A stretch of DNA of 64,000 nt from the NCBI GenBank assembly GCA_050084985.1, contig JBITNC010000001.1:92132001-92196000 (forward strand). Reading direction: 5' to 3'. Source of the DNA: Nageia nagi (lineage: Eukaryota; Pinophyta). Below are positions 47,301 through 59,739 of the stretch, piece by piece (the first letter of the stretch is position 1; each line of letters begins with the position of its first letter). The notes beneath the pieces are model-generated. The model searched no databases. It saw nothing but the letters and a program-made list of their open reading frames with translations, and was not told the origin of the DNA. A program made the translations under genes and the position numbers.

Positions 47301-49489
47301 AAATAATGTTATATTTGTTATTATATTATTTACATGTATCCATTCAAGTCTAATGAAAGAGGGTTATCATATAATATTTCAATAAAAACTTGAATAGACA
47401 TGTATGCAAAATATGAGAGCACTAAGACAACAAGCATTTTTTTTTATACAATGCATTATGAAAAAATAAGATAGAAAAACTTTTGAGTAGTCTAACTAGA
47501 AAAGGAAGCCTATAGATATGAATTTACTCTTGTCCTCATACTTTTTGGATGATAATAATAATTATCTCATAAACGTGTGTGATTTAGATGAGAGTTACTT
47601 CATGTAGAGGAGTGAAAAAAATGATATTTTGTTTTATGGAAGGAATGAAAGCATGAGGCAAGTATACTCCTTTCCCTCTAAAATGAACCATTATTAAGAC
47701 CTTTATTATGAATCCTTCATACACACACACACATATACATACATACTTATATAAGGGAGGTTTTAGGTCAACACCTTAGGGTCTTTTAGGATGGTTTAAA
47801 ACTATCATTTTTAATAGAAAAAAAAAATTAAAAGCCTTTTTTGGTGTAGTATAGAATAATATAGGCAAACCGAGTACATATCCAACAAATAGTACACATG
47901 CACTAAAAAACCAAAAATATAAGCTTATACTGGTGTCAATAGTTTTTGTAAGTCAAAATCAAGTAGGTTTACCTTCTCTTTAATCTTAACATCCTCCTAT
48001 ATCTTCATAGTCCTTCATAAAAGCCTCTTGTGGCCATTGTAGTAGAGGTGGTGGAGATATATTCATTATTATCATGGACCTAATCATATATGTGTACCTC
48101 AATAACTATGATGCTCATTTATTTATTAATATAAATTTCTAATAAAGAATATTCTACCTCTCTCCTCTTGATATATGATGTTATAATTCTCAAGTAACCT
48201 TTGCATGGCTTTTTATCTCTCACTTAACTAACCATCTCTCCTTATTTACTTAGTTTCACTCCTCATCTACACAATGATATTCAGCATTAACTTATTATCA
48301 TAAGTAGTCCATGAGCATCTATATCTCTAGTGATGATATCAATTATGATGGTTGTGCTACCCTCAAGGTATTTAGTTTCTCACAAATTATAATCATAAGA
48401 CCAAAAAAAAAAATATTTCTATCTATAAATACCATAATATTCTTATAAATGGGTCCCAAAGAGTCATGTGTGATCATGCTTACCTAAAGTATCATGGTCC
48501 TCAATCTATAGTATTTGCACATACATACACATAACTAATTAATTATGTTAAGAGGTGTCCTATAATGGAAACCAAGGGGAGATTGAGAACCAAAATGTGT
48601 GTAACATAAGCATATATCGATCAATTTTTAAATTTAAAAATTTAATTAAAAAAAATAGTTGATTGAACAAAAAAAAATTAAAAAAAGTATATAGAAAACT
48701 ATATACACATGCCCTCATCAATAATTTATGCAACATAATTGGCATCGAATAATTACAAAAGTTAATGAACAATTATAGAATTTGGTGAATATTTATAGAT
48801 GAATCCCATCAATATTACATAAAATATTGTAATTTGAGTGGAGATTACTAGTAAATTACAAATTTTGGGTGTATTTATAATATTAAATTATGGTTTAAAT
48901 ATACATAAATGAAAAATATTGTTGGATCTATGTTATGTATAAATGTGGTATGATCAATTTTTTTTTATACATGTTGATAACAAATGTTGTTTGATTAAGT
49001 GGTAGGAAATAGTTCTTTTGGATGCCAATAGATGTAAAATATTGATGTAGTTATTTTTAATGCCAATAGAAAAATAATATTGGTGAAACATTATTATAAA
49101 ATAAGTTATAAAAATGATGCTTGATTCATGCCTATATTGGTTGTATTCGATTGTACGTTAATAAGTTGATTATTCAAATTTTTACATAAATATGTAGTTG
49201 AGAGATGCATCCTATTTTGTAGTTTTGGAATGTTTGTTAAATGGAGGTGTAGGTAATTTTTTTTTTGCATATTTTGGTTGATCAAATCATATTGAATATT
49301 TTGTTAGTTTATTTTAGTAATTATGTTGAGTTGTGTGAAAATATTAAAATAGCCATGTATGATGTTATTTAATGAGTTGTATATAATAATGACTCTAATA
49401 CAACATTTGTGAAATATTCATTATTATTTGAATGGGTTTATCATTGAAAAGATTTGATATTTCATATTGTTAATAACAAATATTGGGTT
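47301..49489. other. AT-rich tract, no gene seen
   Basis: No recognisable domain. A short (AC)n-(ATAC)n microsatellite lies at about 47720-47748. Confidence 0.4.
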
Positions 49490-49640
49490 GAGTTATGTGA
49501 AAATATTTAAACATAGCTATGAGAGGATATCTAAATAGTTGAGTGTAAATATTTAATAATTGTGTAAAATATTTAAATAATTATATGAAAATATTTAAAT
49601 AATTATGAAAGGATATTTAAATAGTTGTGCGTAATTTTTT
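49490..49640. repeat. AT-rich minisatellite, left half
   Basis: About five degenerate copies of a 25-30-bp unit like TATGAAAATATTTAAATAGT. The same unit resumes at 51050, so the array is split. Confidence 0.75.
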
Positions 49641-51049
49641 TTTCGTAAGGATTAAAAAAGGAGGATTTTGTCAGGACCCACAACTTGTTCAACAAAGGTT
49701 CATAAGATAATATCATATATAATCATTTTCCATCAATAACACCCTATAACTAGTGGCCAAAACAACAAATAAAAGCTACTACCATATATTCAATCTATCT
49801 AAACTTCCTAGCCATAACTTGTCATAAGTAAAAAATGTATCCTAGACTCTTAGATTTTATTTTAAAACCCATACACTGTTAGAAATTTATTTGATTTACA
49901 CTTGTTTTGTAACCCAATCATAGTTCAATTGCATCTTAGTTACCATCCTTTGCAAATTGCAAATACCTACTCAACCAAATTGTCACTATAGGATCTTGCT
50001 AAATGCAATAGGTCTCTTGAACCCATAGTAGTCCCTAACCTAGCCCTATGCAAGCCTCAAGAAAGCCCCTATTGCTCCCAATCCAAACAAAGAGAACTTT
50101 GATTGGAATAAAAATGCCAAGTGTAATCAAACTATAGCCAAAAGATACTTCATGGGTTTTGATAGGAGCCCAAAACCTACTACATTACCACTTTGAAGGA
50201 GATGTAAGCTTGATTAGATCATCATTGTAGGAATTTACTAGGTGTAATGTGCTCCTTAATTCTACAATGATCCTTGATTCAACCCTATGTAAGCCTCAAG
50301 TACATTCCCATTGCTCTGAACCCAAACTAAGGAAAATCCAATTAGGGCAGATAAAAGATCAAATAAAAATCCATCACTCTAAATATAAATCTTAGCAAAG
50401 CCATATCCATGTGTAAGAGTCAATAAGTAAGGATACTACATAGATAACTATTAGAGAAAATATTCCTCTTATGGTCATATTTAGTCCCCAACTAGCCCCT
50501 ATACAACCTTGTTGAGCATCCCAAGACACTCTTGATCCTTGATAATGGAGGCCATCCACTTGTAGATAAGAATACCAATAGATCAAATCCATGACAAGAC
50601 AACAAATAAAATATCATTCATACTGACCAATCACCAAAATGCCTTATGTAATTTGTTACAATGATGATAAGCAAAATATAAGGCCTTCGATCAAGCATAA
50701 AGAAGGAGAAAATCTTTAAAAAAAGCTCACTCAAAAGAACCCTACATCCTTTAAAACCCAACCATGCAACAAATCTAATCAGGCATCAAATGCACATCAA
50801 GGGGATATAAAGGAAATTGATCATCTACCATCCCTAGATAGAAAATATTGTAAACTTGTTGAATACCAACACATCAACAAGAACCCCATTTGATCACCAC
50901 TCATGCTCCAACCTCACCAAAAAAGCTCACTCTTACAACAACACCTTCTCTTAGGTTGATCATGCACTAGTCTTGAGTGAGTTACAGTCCTTGCAAGGGT
51001 TCATTAAGTGGCACTTGCATAAATCCTATCAACCTCTTTTGATTACCAG
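49641..51049. other. Insertion-like tract splitting the minisatellite
   Basis: About 1.4 kb of more balanced composition, rich in AACC/CCAA. Two or three diverged copies of a phrase around AGCCCTATGCAAGCCTCAAG occur at about 50038, 50280 and 50505. TTTTGTCAGGACCCACAAC near 49667 resembles a plant LTR start and GATTACCA near 51043 could be an end, but flanking 5-mers do not match. Class unknown. Confidence 0.45.
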
Positions 51050-51220
51050 TAGCTGTGTAAATATTTAATAATTGTATAACATATTTATCAAATAATTATG
51101 TGAAAATATTTAGATAGTTGTGTGAAAATATTTAGATACTTATATGCAAATATTTAAATAGGTTTACAAAAATATTTAAATAGCCATATAAATATATAAA
51201 TAGTTGTGTGAATATATAAA
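51050..51220. repeat. AT-rich minisatellite, right half
   Basis: Six or so copies of the same degenerate unit as 49490-49640, for example TGTGAAAATATTTAGATAGT, decaying into TATAAATATATAAATAG towards the right end. Confidence 0.75.
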
Positions 51221-51865
51221 TTTCACCCCAACCTTCTTCCTAGTTTATTCAATGCTTTTATGTGTTGATGATTAGATGTTGTGTGTATTTTGAATGTAGA
51301 TAACTATTTTGTATTGGTGGATTTTTGTTAGTTTTTAGGTGTTGTTGTTATTGTTGAATAAGATTATGTAATATCTTCACCCACTACAATCTCAAAAATA
51401 GTATACTATGAATAGACTATCCATGATAATCTAATCTCTGGAGAAGGTCAATTCCTTATACATTGGGCATAAACTATAAAGAAAAAGTAACTAGAAAGGA
51501 ATAAAAGTGTGAAAATGCAAGGAATAAAATAAAGAGATAGAGTAACAAGGAATAAAATAAAGGGGTAGATCACTAGTTCAATGTGTACTAGCTATGAAGC
51601 AAGCCTTCACTCTCTTAATTATTTCTCAACATACATTTTACCATGTAATAGACACAATCATTCCAACACATTGCTATTATTATTTAAGAAACATTCATCA
51701 ATTACCATAACATAACTAGATTAAGAAGAATTATAACAAGTGTTGTGAAAGAAAGGTCAATATAATATCATATTACTAAGGAAATAAAAGGTCTTAAAAA
51801 ATAAATACAAGGGGAATTACTAGGGATTCCAACCCTTTCATCTTATTACTACCTCTACTTATATA

Positions 51866-51876
51866 GAAACCAAAGT
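51866..51876 (-). promoter_or_regulatory. Candidate TATA box of the Gypsy D LTR
   Basis: The minus strand reads GGTTTCTATATAAGTAG. A CTATATAAG core about 1.2 kb into the LTR, after the octamer array, fits a U3/R boundary, with transcription expected about 30 bp further on. Confidence 0.5.
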
Positions 51877-52575
51877 AACTATAATGTAATTGAAAAGATT
51901 GAACAATTACATACAAATGCCTTAATAGGCCTGTTCTTCTTTTTTGAAGTCTTCTTGATTGGTAGTTATGTCTTTTTAATTTTTTTTACCACTTGCATCT
52001 TTTCGAGAATCCTCTATAATGTTCTACATCTCTAGTGGGGTTCTCTATAACTATTCCTACTTCTATAGAAGTAAAAAGATATTTCAAAAGTTTTCAAGTG
52101 CTACGCCTATGGTTCTAGTACATTATGAGCTTTTTTAGGCCTTTAATTTTATATTTTCTTCTCTTCTGAAGCTCTATAATCATTTTAGGGATGTCAATTT
52201 GTATACCAAGCCTTTTTTTTATTATTCCTTCTCTTAGGGATTTATGTTGAATCAAACTAGAATTACGAATGCTCCTTAATGATGTCACTTATCCCTAGCT
52301 CGATGGTAAGAATAAAAAGGAATCTTTGCACTCTATGGTAGTTCCTCAGTGGTCATCTTCTACTTAGTTCATCTCTTCTTTATTCCATCTTCTTTAGGGG
52401 TCACACATCTTCTTGATGTCATCATCTCTCTCTGAGTTTGATTATAAGACAAAAATGAAACTCCTATGCTCCAAGTGATGTCACATTGGAAAGTGTCTTA
52501 TACTTAGCCATTTTTACTCTATTTCTTCCCAAGGTTGCTAGGTCAAATAGGCTTTGGAATTTTGAATTCTTTAGA

Positions 52576-52969
52576 TGACATCATCTCTCTCAGGCTCAAA
52601 AGAAAGAATCAAAATAATACCTCTGCACATTGTAAACTCCTTTGATGACATCATCTCCCAAGTTCAATGATAATATAAAAATGAAACTTCACTACTCTAC
52701 ATGACATCATCTCTCCTTAAGCTTGAAAGAAAGAACCAAAATAAAATCTTTGCACATTGCAAACCTCTCTAATGACATCATCATCTCCTAGGTTTGATGA
52801 TAAGATAAAAATGAAACTTTGCTACTTTGCATGACATCATCTCTTCTTAGATTCAAAATAAAGAACCAAAATAAGACCTTTGCACACTACAAACTCCTCT
52901 GATGACATCATCATCTCTCAAGTTTGATTATAAGATAAAAATGAAACTTTGCTACTTTAGATGATGTCA
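52576..52969. promoter_or_regulatory. 130-bp tandem octamer array in U3 (3' LTR copy)
   Basis: Three units of 126-130 bp. Each contains two octamers: TGACATCA at 52576, 52646, 52702, 52773, 52832 and 52903, and TGATGTCA at 52962. Three more TGATGTCA lie further into the LTR at 52280, 52414 and 52476. The two spacings alternate (about 71 and 59 bp). The octamers are one transition away from TGACGTCA, the palindromic bZIP site (C-box/CRE). Position upstream of the TATA candidate fits an enhancer. Confidence 0.65.
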
Positions 52970-53066
52970 TCTCTTCCAAGAACCCTTTATACTTAGCTTA
53001 TTTTCATATGAAAGACTTCAAAATCTCCACAACTATAAAATAATGCTTCAAATACATTGAATACAC

Positions 53067-53086
53067 TTTGGGGAGTCTTCCCCAAA
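53067..53086. repeat. Perfect short inverted repeat near the LTR start
   Basis: TTTGGGGA-GTCT-TCCCCAAA: 8-bp arms, 4-base loop, 25 bp inside the U3 end. In the 5' LTR copy only GGGG-TCTT-CCCC remains (about 62187-62198). Confidence 0.6.
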
Positions 53087-53206
53087 ATGTAGAATTATAT
53101 ATAAGTATACATTTGGTGACTTCTAAGGGAAAATTTTGCCTTATCAAAAGAAATTTGGGACCTAGATAGGTAGAACACTTGAAAACATCACTTAACTACT
53201 AATTAA

Positions 53207-56200
53207 CTACTGCACTTTGGGGTAATTCTCTTGGACATTAGATAGATCCTTCAATTCAAACTCAGCCAAAGCCATTAAATTAGAGATATCATATGAAATT
53301 TGCCTATGAGTCTGGAGGAATTACTATAGATTAACTTTTATCTTTTTATAGTAATAAAAAAATTATAGTATACTTTTCTCATTAAATGAAGCTATTAAGT
53401 TGTCAACATCTAAACTATCCATCATAGCCTCTTGTATTTTGCTTAAAAATTTTGTATGAGGGACAAGTATTTTATCCACCTTCCACAAAATTGGATTCTC
53501 CAAAGACATTATGTCCTGTAGTTCTCCTTTCAAAGAATCAATCTTGCTCTACCATTTGAGCAGGCTTTTTTCTATACTATCATAGACTCCTTTCTCCTAG
53601 ATAGGGTAATTAATCCGTGTTAATATCTCCATTATACTCCCTAGATTCAAAGCCTTTAACTATTCATTAGAGACTTTGCTCATTTTTTCAATTACCTTCT
53701 TAGCATCCTCTATTAGTGGTTCATAACTTGCTTTCTTCTTAAGCACCTTTGCACTGAGCTTATTTAACCTTTTAGAGCATATCTCCACATGATTTCAAAA
53801 TTGTATCACAATTTTCAAGTTTGGAGTGATTAACTTCTAAAATTCTTCTTTTATCTTTAGTAAAAATACCTTATCTACTTTGTTTGTATGGGCAAGTTTT
53901 TGTAGCTATGCTAAATTCGCATTCAGATTGCTAATGGTTGCATCCTTTAATGCAATTTTAGTATCTTTATTTGTTAGCTCTTAGTCCTTTTCTATAATGT
54001 TAGCTTCCTTCTTACCCAGCTCTACCTCATCTTTCTTTGCTAATGTATCAGTTGTAGGAGCATTAGCCAAATCTTTATTCAACCCAAAAATTTGATTTTT
54101 CATAGCTTTTAACTTGGAATTTTGAAGCTCTACCTACTTTTTGAGTGACTCATTATACTTGAGCACCTTGTTATACTTAGCTTTTAGCTTGGTGGCCTTA
54201 GAAATATTCAAGTTAACTATATTGTGTAATAAATCATTCTTATCCTTCTTGGGCATATTGGTGAAGTCTATCTTGATGCTTGTATTCATGGCCATGAGGT
54301 TCCCAAGACCTTATTGAGATTCATGGGCAACTGCCATCTCTAAGACCTTACTCTTGGAGTCCAGGAAACTATAAAGCCTTACTAGATTGATTGGAATAGG
54401 AATCTTATTTAGCTTATTCTCAATACAAGCCTCTTAATTGGCCTTCACTTGCTAGTACTATCACATTATTCCATCAATGGAAACTTGCTATCGAAAATAA
54501 TGATAAATAATGAATTAGGACTCAGATCTTGCATTGGTGCTGACATGATTTTCTTGGCTGCATTGAAGGGCTAGCTTGGGAAGGGTTTGAGTTGACATTA
54601 ATGATTGGGTTTACTAGTGAAAGTGGATTTGTAGACATTAGGGGAAATTGGGCGATGAGGGTGATAGACTATGTAGCCAAGGTGGAAAGTAGGGGTGGAA
54701 GTGCTTGAGGCATGACTAGTGTTGGTGTGGTTGATGTTTATGTAAATAGAGGGATTGGTAGTATGATAAATAGTGAAAGAGTTAGCATTGGTATTATTAT
54801 TGCAATTGACAAAGGAGACATAGCTAGGATTAATTAAGAAATTGAAGTAGAAGAAGAAGTAGAGTGGTGAGAGTGCATACTTGAATATGAAGTGGCCTAT
54901 ATGACATGCTTCTATGATTGCATGCCTTGGGGGTTAGGTTGAGCCTTTCTCTTTGAAGAATATACTTTCTCAACTTTCTATGGAGAGTTATCCAAAACAT
55001 CCTCTTCTAGCGCTTGGGCTTGCTCTTCCTTTTGGCTACTTTCTTCTTTGTTTAAAGAGTCTTCATCTAATGAATCAACATCATTAGGATGCTCCAAATG
55101 CCATATCTTCATAAATATATCATCCATGTCTAACTCTAATGGTGCAAATTGATTCCTAGATTCAATCCGGTACTAATTAAAAGCTACTATTTTCTTCGTA
55201 GACCACTTGTTGCTTTTAAGTTGTTTTATCATGTTGTTCAAAATGCCATCCCTTTTTGGGTCATAATTCACTTTACTTTCATAGAAACTTAGCCAAGGTG
55301 GGAGTAGATCCTTAGTGGCCATGTTTGTGGGCATTAGGGCTTCATTATCTCCCTTATTACTCCATTTCTCAATTTTCAATCTCTGCTCAACCTTGAAACT
55401 TGGCAAGTTTGATTGTAATTTCACTTTTTTCTGTAAGCAATCCTCTAGATCATACAACTAATATTGATTCAGTCTCTTCAACTTCAACATAGTTAATTTT
55501 TTCTTCAATAATTCACATCCTCCCCTACCTTGTAGCACTAAATTATTAATTTGATGGGAATTGGGTAGATATACCTTTTCTTGGTCATAGTACCATATTT
55601 GGAATCTATGTAGTCTAATTGCTAGGCATAATCCATGCTGAAGACCCAATCTATCACATGTACGGGTAATAGAAATGAAGTGTTGGAGTACCCATATATT
55701 TGGATAATAATATTATTCTCTATGAAGTACCAATCTTTGGTCTCACCTTGAGGAAGTCTCAAATAAGACTTCGAAGCTTTGATAGCCTAGGTGGTGGTGT
55801 GCTAGGAATAAGAAATGTTCTACAAATGAGTAATAACATTCTAAAAACCTAATTTCTTCATTCCAATTATCCATGAACTTGACATCTTCATTACTATCAA
55901 TTTTTCTCAATTGTAAACCAGTGAAAGAATAGGGTTTTGATGGATGAAAAGCCAAATGATGTATGATACATAAGCAAAATGGGAACCATCATCTATAGTG
56001 GTTAACTGCTCTATCATACCATTTGAAATTACCACCAGCCAACCAAATATGGTAGGGTTAAAAGGATGAGAGATTTTGTAAGTAATGGTTAGTTGAGTGG
56101 GTGATGAAAATCTATTAGTTTCTCCCCCCATCACTATCCTAATCATAGATAGAAGCAATTAAAGGTGTTGAGATAAAAGAGATATGGGGATGTCTATTTG

Positions 56201-56641
56201 TGGGAATTCCATGAAATCTATGGTAGAACATTTCTTCATCTAGTCTACAACCTTCAAGTTCATTATGGGGGAATGTATCATATTAGGATCCAATAAAATA
56301 GGGGTTGTTTGAGATGCAAGTGGTTTGAAAGTAGCTATGATGGCTTGGGGAGTCAAATTTATAACTATCTTGCCCTATAAGTCCCTAACTACCTTATCTA
56401 ATGGGTCAAAGGATCCCTTTATCAAATCAATCAACTTTGGGGTAGGAAGACATCTATGTGGGGTGAAGTACATCAAGCTAGAGCCCATGGTTGAATGTGC
56501 AATATGATTAAAAATAAAAATTGGACACTTCCCTTCAGTTGTGCCCTTTGGATTCTTATTCTTCGAAGTGATCTTAGTATCCCATAACATCTCCATGGAG
56601 TTGATGAACTTATTAAAATTCTTACCCTAAATGTGAGACAT
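53207..56641 (-). pseudogene. Extra ORF of Gypsy D, sense, between integrase and 3' LTR
   Basis: Starts at an ATG (56641) and ends in TAG (53207-53209), spanning 1,145 codons with in-frame stops and compensating frameshifts near 55955 and between about 55170 and 54300. The N-terminal part has CPIFIFNHIAHSTMGSSLMY and TYKISHPFNPTIFGWLVVIS, and later DLLPPWLSFYESKVNYDPKR. An acidic stretch follows (DSLNKEESSQKEEQAQALEE), then a Ser/Thr/Pro-rich part, then a coiled-coil-like C-terminus with TDTLAKKDEVELGKKEANII and KNQIFGLNKDLANA. No transmembrane segment is obvious. I recognise no family. It could be an accessory protein or captured host gene. Confidence 0.6.
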
Positions 56642-57060
56642 TTAAATTACTTTGAAACACTAAAAGTACCCTCAAATATTGATTCTCTTACTACAACAAT
56701 GCTTTCAAACTTCTCACTTTTTAAAAAACACAAATACTGGATGCTCTAAACTTGGAAACTTTATTTGCTTGGGAAAACTTTATGCTCAACTAAAACCAAT
56801 TGCTTTAGGATATAGAGTTTATCTCAAATACCTTCAAATTCTTGCATGAGCAATGCATTTATATTTTCATTAAACATGAATCATGTATACTCCATTATTT
56901 AGTATTCTTTGCATAATGTACAGCTAAGTCGACTTCATTAAATGCTAACATGACTTTATTGGAAATCAATACCTTGGAACAATAAATAAAATAAATGCGT
57001 AAATCAAACACACTCTAAAATATTTATAATATTTACAAGGTAATCCATATCCATTTCAAC
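56642..57060. other. Spacer between integrase and extra ORF of Gypsy D
   Basis: About 420 bp with no coding signal. An internal polypurine tract or promoter for the extra ORF might lie here; I see no clear one. Confidence 0.4.
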
Positions 57061-58130
57061 TTAATTCCCCGCCCATGCAGGTTGATAGTGCTTTAAATTT
57101 GGACATTTACAATAATTGGTAATTCATGCCCATCAATCTTGGCTAATACAAAGGCATTCTTTGTAATACATTTTGCTATTATATGAGGATTGAACCATAA
57201 TGATTCAAACTTCTTGTGTTTTCCTGGCTTTACCCTATCCTCATCCCATTTTCAAACCAACTCTCCCTCTTTGAAACTTTTTGATGATGCTTTTCGGCTA
57301 TCAAACCATTTCTTTATAATTTTTCTCCTTCCTTGTAAATCGATATAAGCTTTTACCCAAGATTTCTTATGATGCAATAGTTCATTCATCTAAACTTGTA
57401 ATGATTCAAACTCACCACTATATTCCATAGCAATTCTCAAAGCTGAGAGCTCTATGTGATTGGGCAATTAAGCCCTTTTTCCATATACAAGCGCATAAGG
57501 ATTAGTTTTGATTGAAGATTTAATGATAATCCTATCCGCCCATAAGGCCCAATTTAGCTTCTCGTGCCATGAATGGGGATTATCCTCCATTATTCTTTTC
57601 TAAATTCTTACAAGGTTTTTGTTAATAGATTCAGCCAATCCATTTCCTTGAGGGTAATAATTTGAATAAGCTTTCCAATAAATACCATACTTCAAAACAA
57701 ACTAGATACTTTAGCTCCAAAGAAAGTTGGACCATTATTAGATATATTTGTTTAGGGGATGCCATACCTGGTTATTAGTTTTTTGATGAACTTGATAATG
57801 GTTTTTTGATTTGCTTCTCTAATAGCTTCAACCTTTTACCACTTGGTAAAATAATCAGTTGTAGTGAGAATAAATTTATGTCTAATTAAAGAATTAGGGT
57901 TAATAACCCTAATGAAATCCACCACCCATTATTAGAAGGGTTCTTCTACAATAATTGGTTGTAATGGTAGAGATACATTTCTCCTTCAACCTATAAATTT
58001 TTGACATTTCTCATAGCTTTTGTCTTTTGCAAATGCCTCTTGGAACATGGTAGGCTAGTAATAACTTGCTTGTACAATTTTGCCTATTGTAGTATAGTCA
58101 GAATAATGTCCTTCAAAAACCCTTGAATGG
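57060..58130 (-). pseudogene. Gypsy D integrase
   Basis: High to low: ASYYWPTMFQEA (zinc-binding end), VVDFIRVINPNSL (first catalytic Asp), TDYFTKW, SNNGPTFFGAKV (second Asp, here Asn), YYPQGNGLAESINKNLVRI (third, Glu kept), HSWHEKLNWALWADR, TNPYALVYGKRA. The C-terminal part is FKEGELV-stop-KWDEDRVKPGKHKKFESLW and L-W-F-N-P-x-I. The D-to-N change at the second catalytic residue alone would inactivate it. Confidence 0.88.
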
Positions 58131-58259
58131 AACTCCTTGATTAACTAGGCAATTTTGAATGAAGGCATGCAACTTAACAAGACATCATCATGATTTCTTC
58201 TATAGAGAGCCTTATCTATCTTTGTATAGTTTTGGGCATGAATATTAAATCTCCTTCTT

Positions 58260-58741
58260 TATGAAGCATTGAGATGTGAAGGCAATTTTTTGGTTCGAAA
58301 GTACTTACCCAATTGAGACATCCAATCTCCTACTTCATCATTAGGACTTGCATCCAAATCTTCCTATTCTATGAAATACATAATTCTTTCTCCTTGATCC
58401 ATTTCGCTTGCTAGCTATTTGCAAAGAGCTCTTCCCCTTGTAAGATTGGTAGGGTGAATCTCTACATCATATTTAAGGATTTTAGAGATTCACCTAGGTC
58501 TTCCCTCACCCATCTCACCTTGCATAATATAAGACTTGACATCTGGGTGAATAGTTAGGACCAATATTTTACTTTGAACTACATAATGTTTCAACTTGCT
58601 AAGGGCCTTCAAGATTGCTAACACTTGTTTTTTGATGCAAGTGTACTTTTATTCGTAGCTATTCATAGTTTGATTGAAGAAAGCAATAGGATGTTCATCA
58701 TTGTTGTCATCTTTCTATGTTAACATAGCAGTAACACTTAC
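58260..58741 (-). pseudogene. Gypsy D RNase H
   Basis: EHPIAFFNQTMNSYE and KKQVLAILKALSKLKHYVVQ, with SKILVLTIHPDVKSYIMQGE, correspond to the Gypsy RNase H (family: HPIAFxSKxLxxxExxYxxxEKExLAIVxALKKWRHYL). The D-A-S start is degraded (FILYAYGS). It removes template RNA during copying. Confidence 0.82.
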
Positions 58742-59739
58742 CTAGGAACCATATGCATATAATATAAATTCTTTGTTAAAATTTGGATTTCTTAATACTG
58801 GAGCTTTGGTTATTGTTGATTTGATTTGTTCAAAAGCCAACTTCCCTTCTTCATTCCATACAAAAGATACATATTTTTTTAACATTGCAGTAATAGGTCT
58901 AATGATACCTAAGAAATCATGAATAAATCTTCTTACAAAGTTGATTTGTCCTAGAAAAGACTCTAATGCTTTTCTGTTAGAAGGCAGAGATAGTCTATTA
59001 ATAGCTTCAACTCTATCTAGATCAACTGACCATCCTTCTTTGGAAATGACATGACCTAAGAGTTTGGTTTCATTTACTACAAAGATAGACTTTTTTGGAT
59101 TAATGGAGATTCCAAAACTCTTGCATTTCATAAAAGCCTATTTTAGATGTTGAAAATGGTCTTCTTTCTTATGTGAGAATATAGTAATATCATCTAGATA
59201 TACCAATAAGCATGATCCATTGCTCTTTGGAAAGTGACTCCGGCATTAGACAACCCAAAAGGCATTCTTTGAAAAGCAAAAGTTCCCCATTTTGTGGTAA
59301 AGGTAGTTTTGAATTGATCTTCATTCTCAACCCATATTTGATTGTATCCAAAGAAACCATCTATCAGGGAGAAGCATTTCACTCTAGCTACAATGTTCAA
59401 TATTTGTTCCCTTGTGGGAAAAGGATAATGATCTTTGAAAGAAACCTTATTCAAACCTCTAAAATCTACACATAGTCAAATTTATCCATTCTTTTTCCTA
59501 AAAAGCACCAAGTTAGCCACCCATGTAGAATGCTTTACGGGATAAATTATACTAGCTTTGTACAACTTTAGTACTTCCTGTTTCATGGCAAGCTCTATCT
59601 TAGGATTGATAAGCCTTTGTTTTTCTCTTACAGATTTAGCATCTTCAATTAATTCAATAGTATGTTGGATTATAGATTTATTAAGCACCTTTAAATCCTC
59701 ATAATACCAAGCAATTATATTAGCATAAACTTTGCACAA
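58742..59739 (-). pseudogene. Gypsy D reverse transcriptase, YLDD box intact
   Basis: Three overlapping frames. 59482-59739: ELAMKQEVLKLYKASIIYPV (N-terminus). 59194-59454: KVSFKDHYPFPTREQILNIV, CFSLIDGFFGYNQIWVENED, FAFQRMPFGLSNAGVTFQRA. Then a frameshift near 59205. The next frame gives YLDD (59189-59200), FGISINPKKSIFVVNETKLL, LGQINFVRRFI and FVWNEEGKLAFEQIK (58742-59131). All RT blocks are present, and the polymerase box is unmutated despite the frameshift. Confidence 0.93.

Larger units (their letters stand above)
51352..53111 (-). repeat. 3' LTR of Gypsy D (1,760 bp)
   Basis: In element orientation it starts TGTATACTTATATATAATTC at 53111 and ends ...CTTATTCAACA at 51352, next to the GTTAT duplication. 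The first 640 bp or so match 61585-62226. The left edge has no second copy and rests on TG plus the target duplication. Confidence 0.75.

Noticed and set aside
49667-51050. Solo LTR starting TGTCAGGACCC and ending ...TTACCA
   Set aside because: The ends are TG and CA, but the flanking 5-mers differ (ATTTT versus GTAGC) and there is no second copy in the window.
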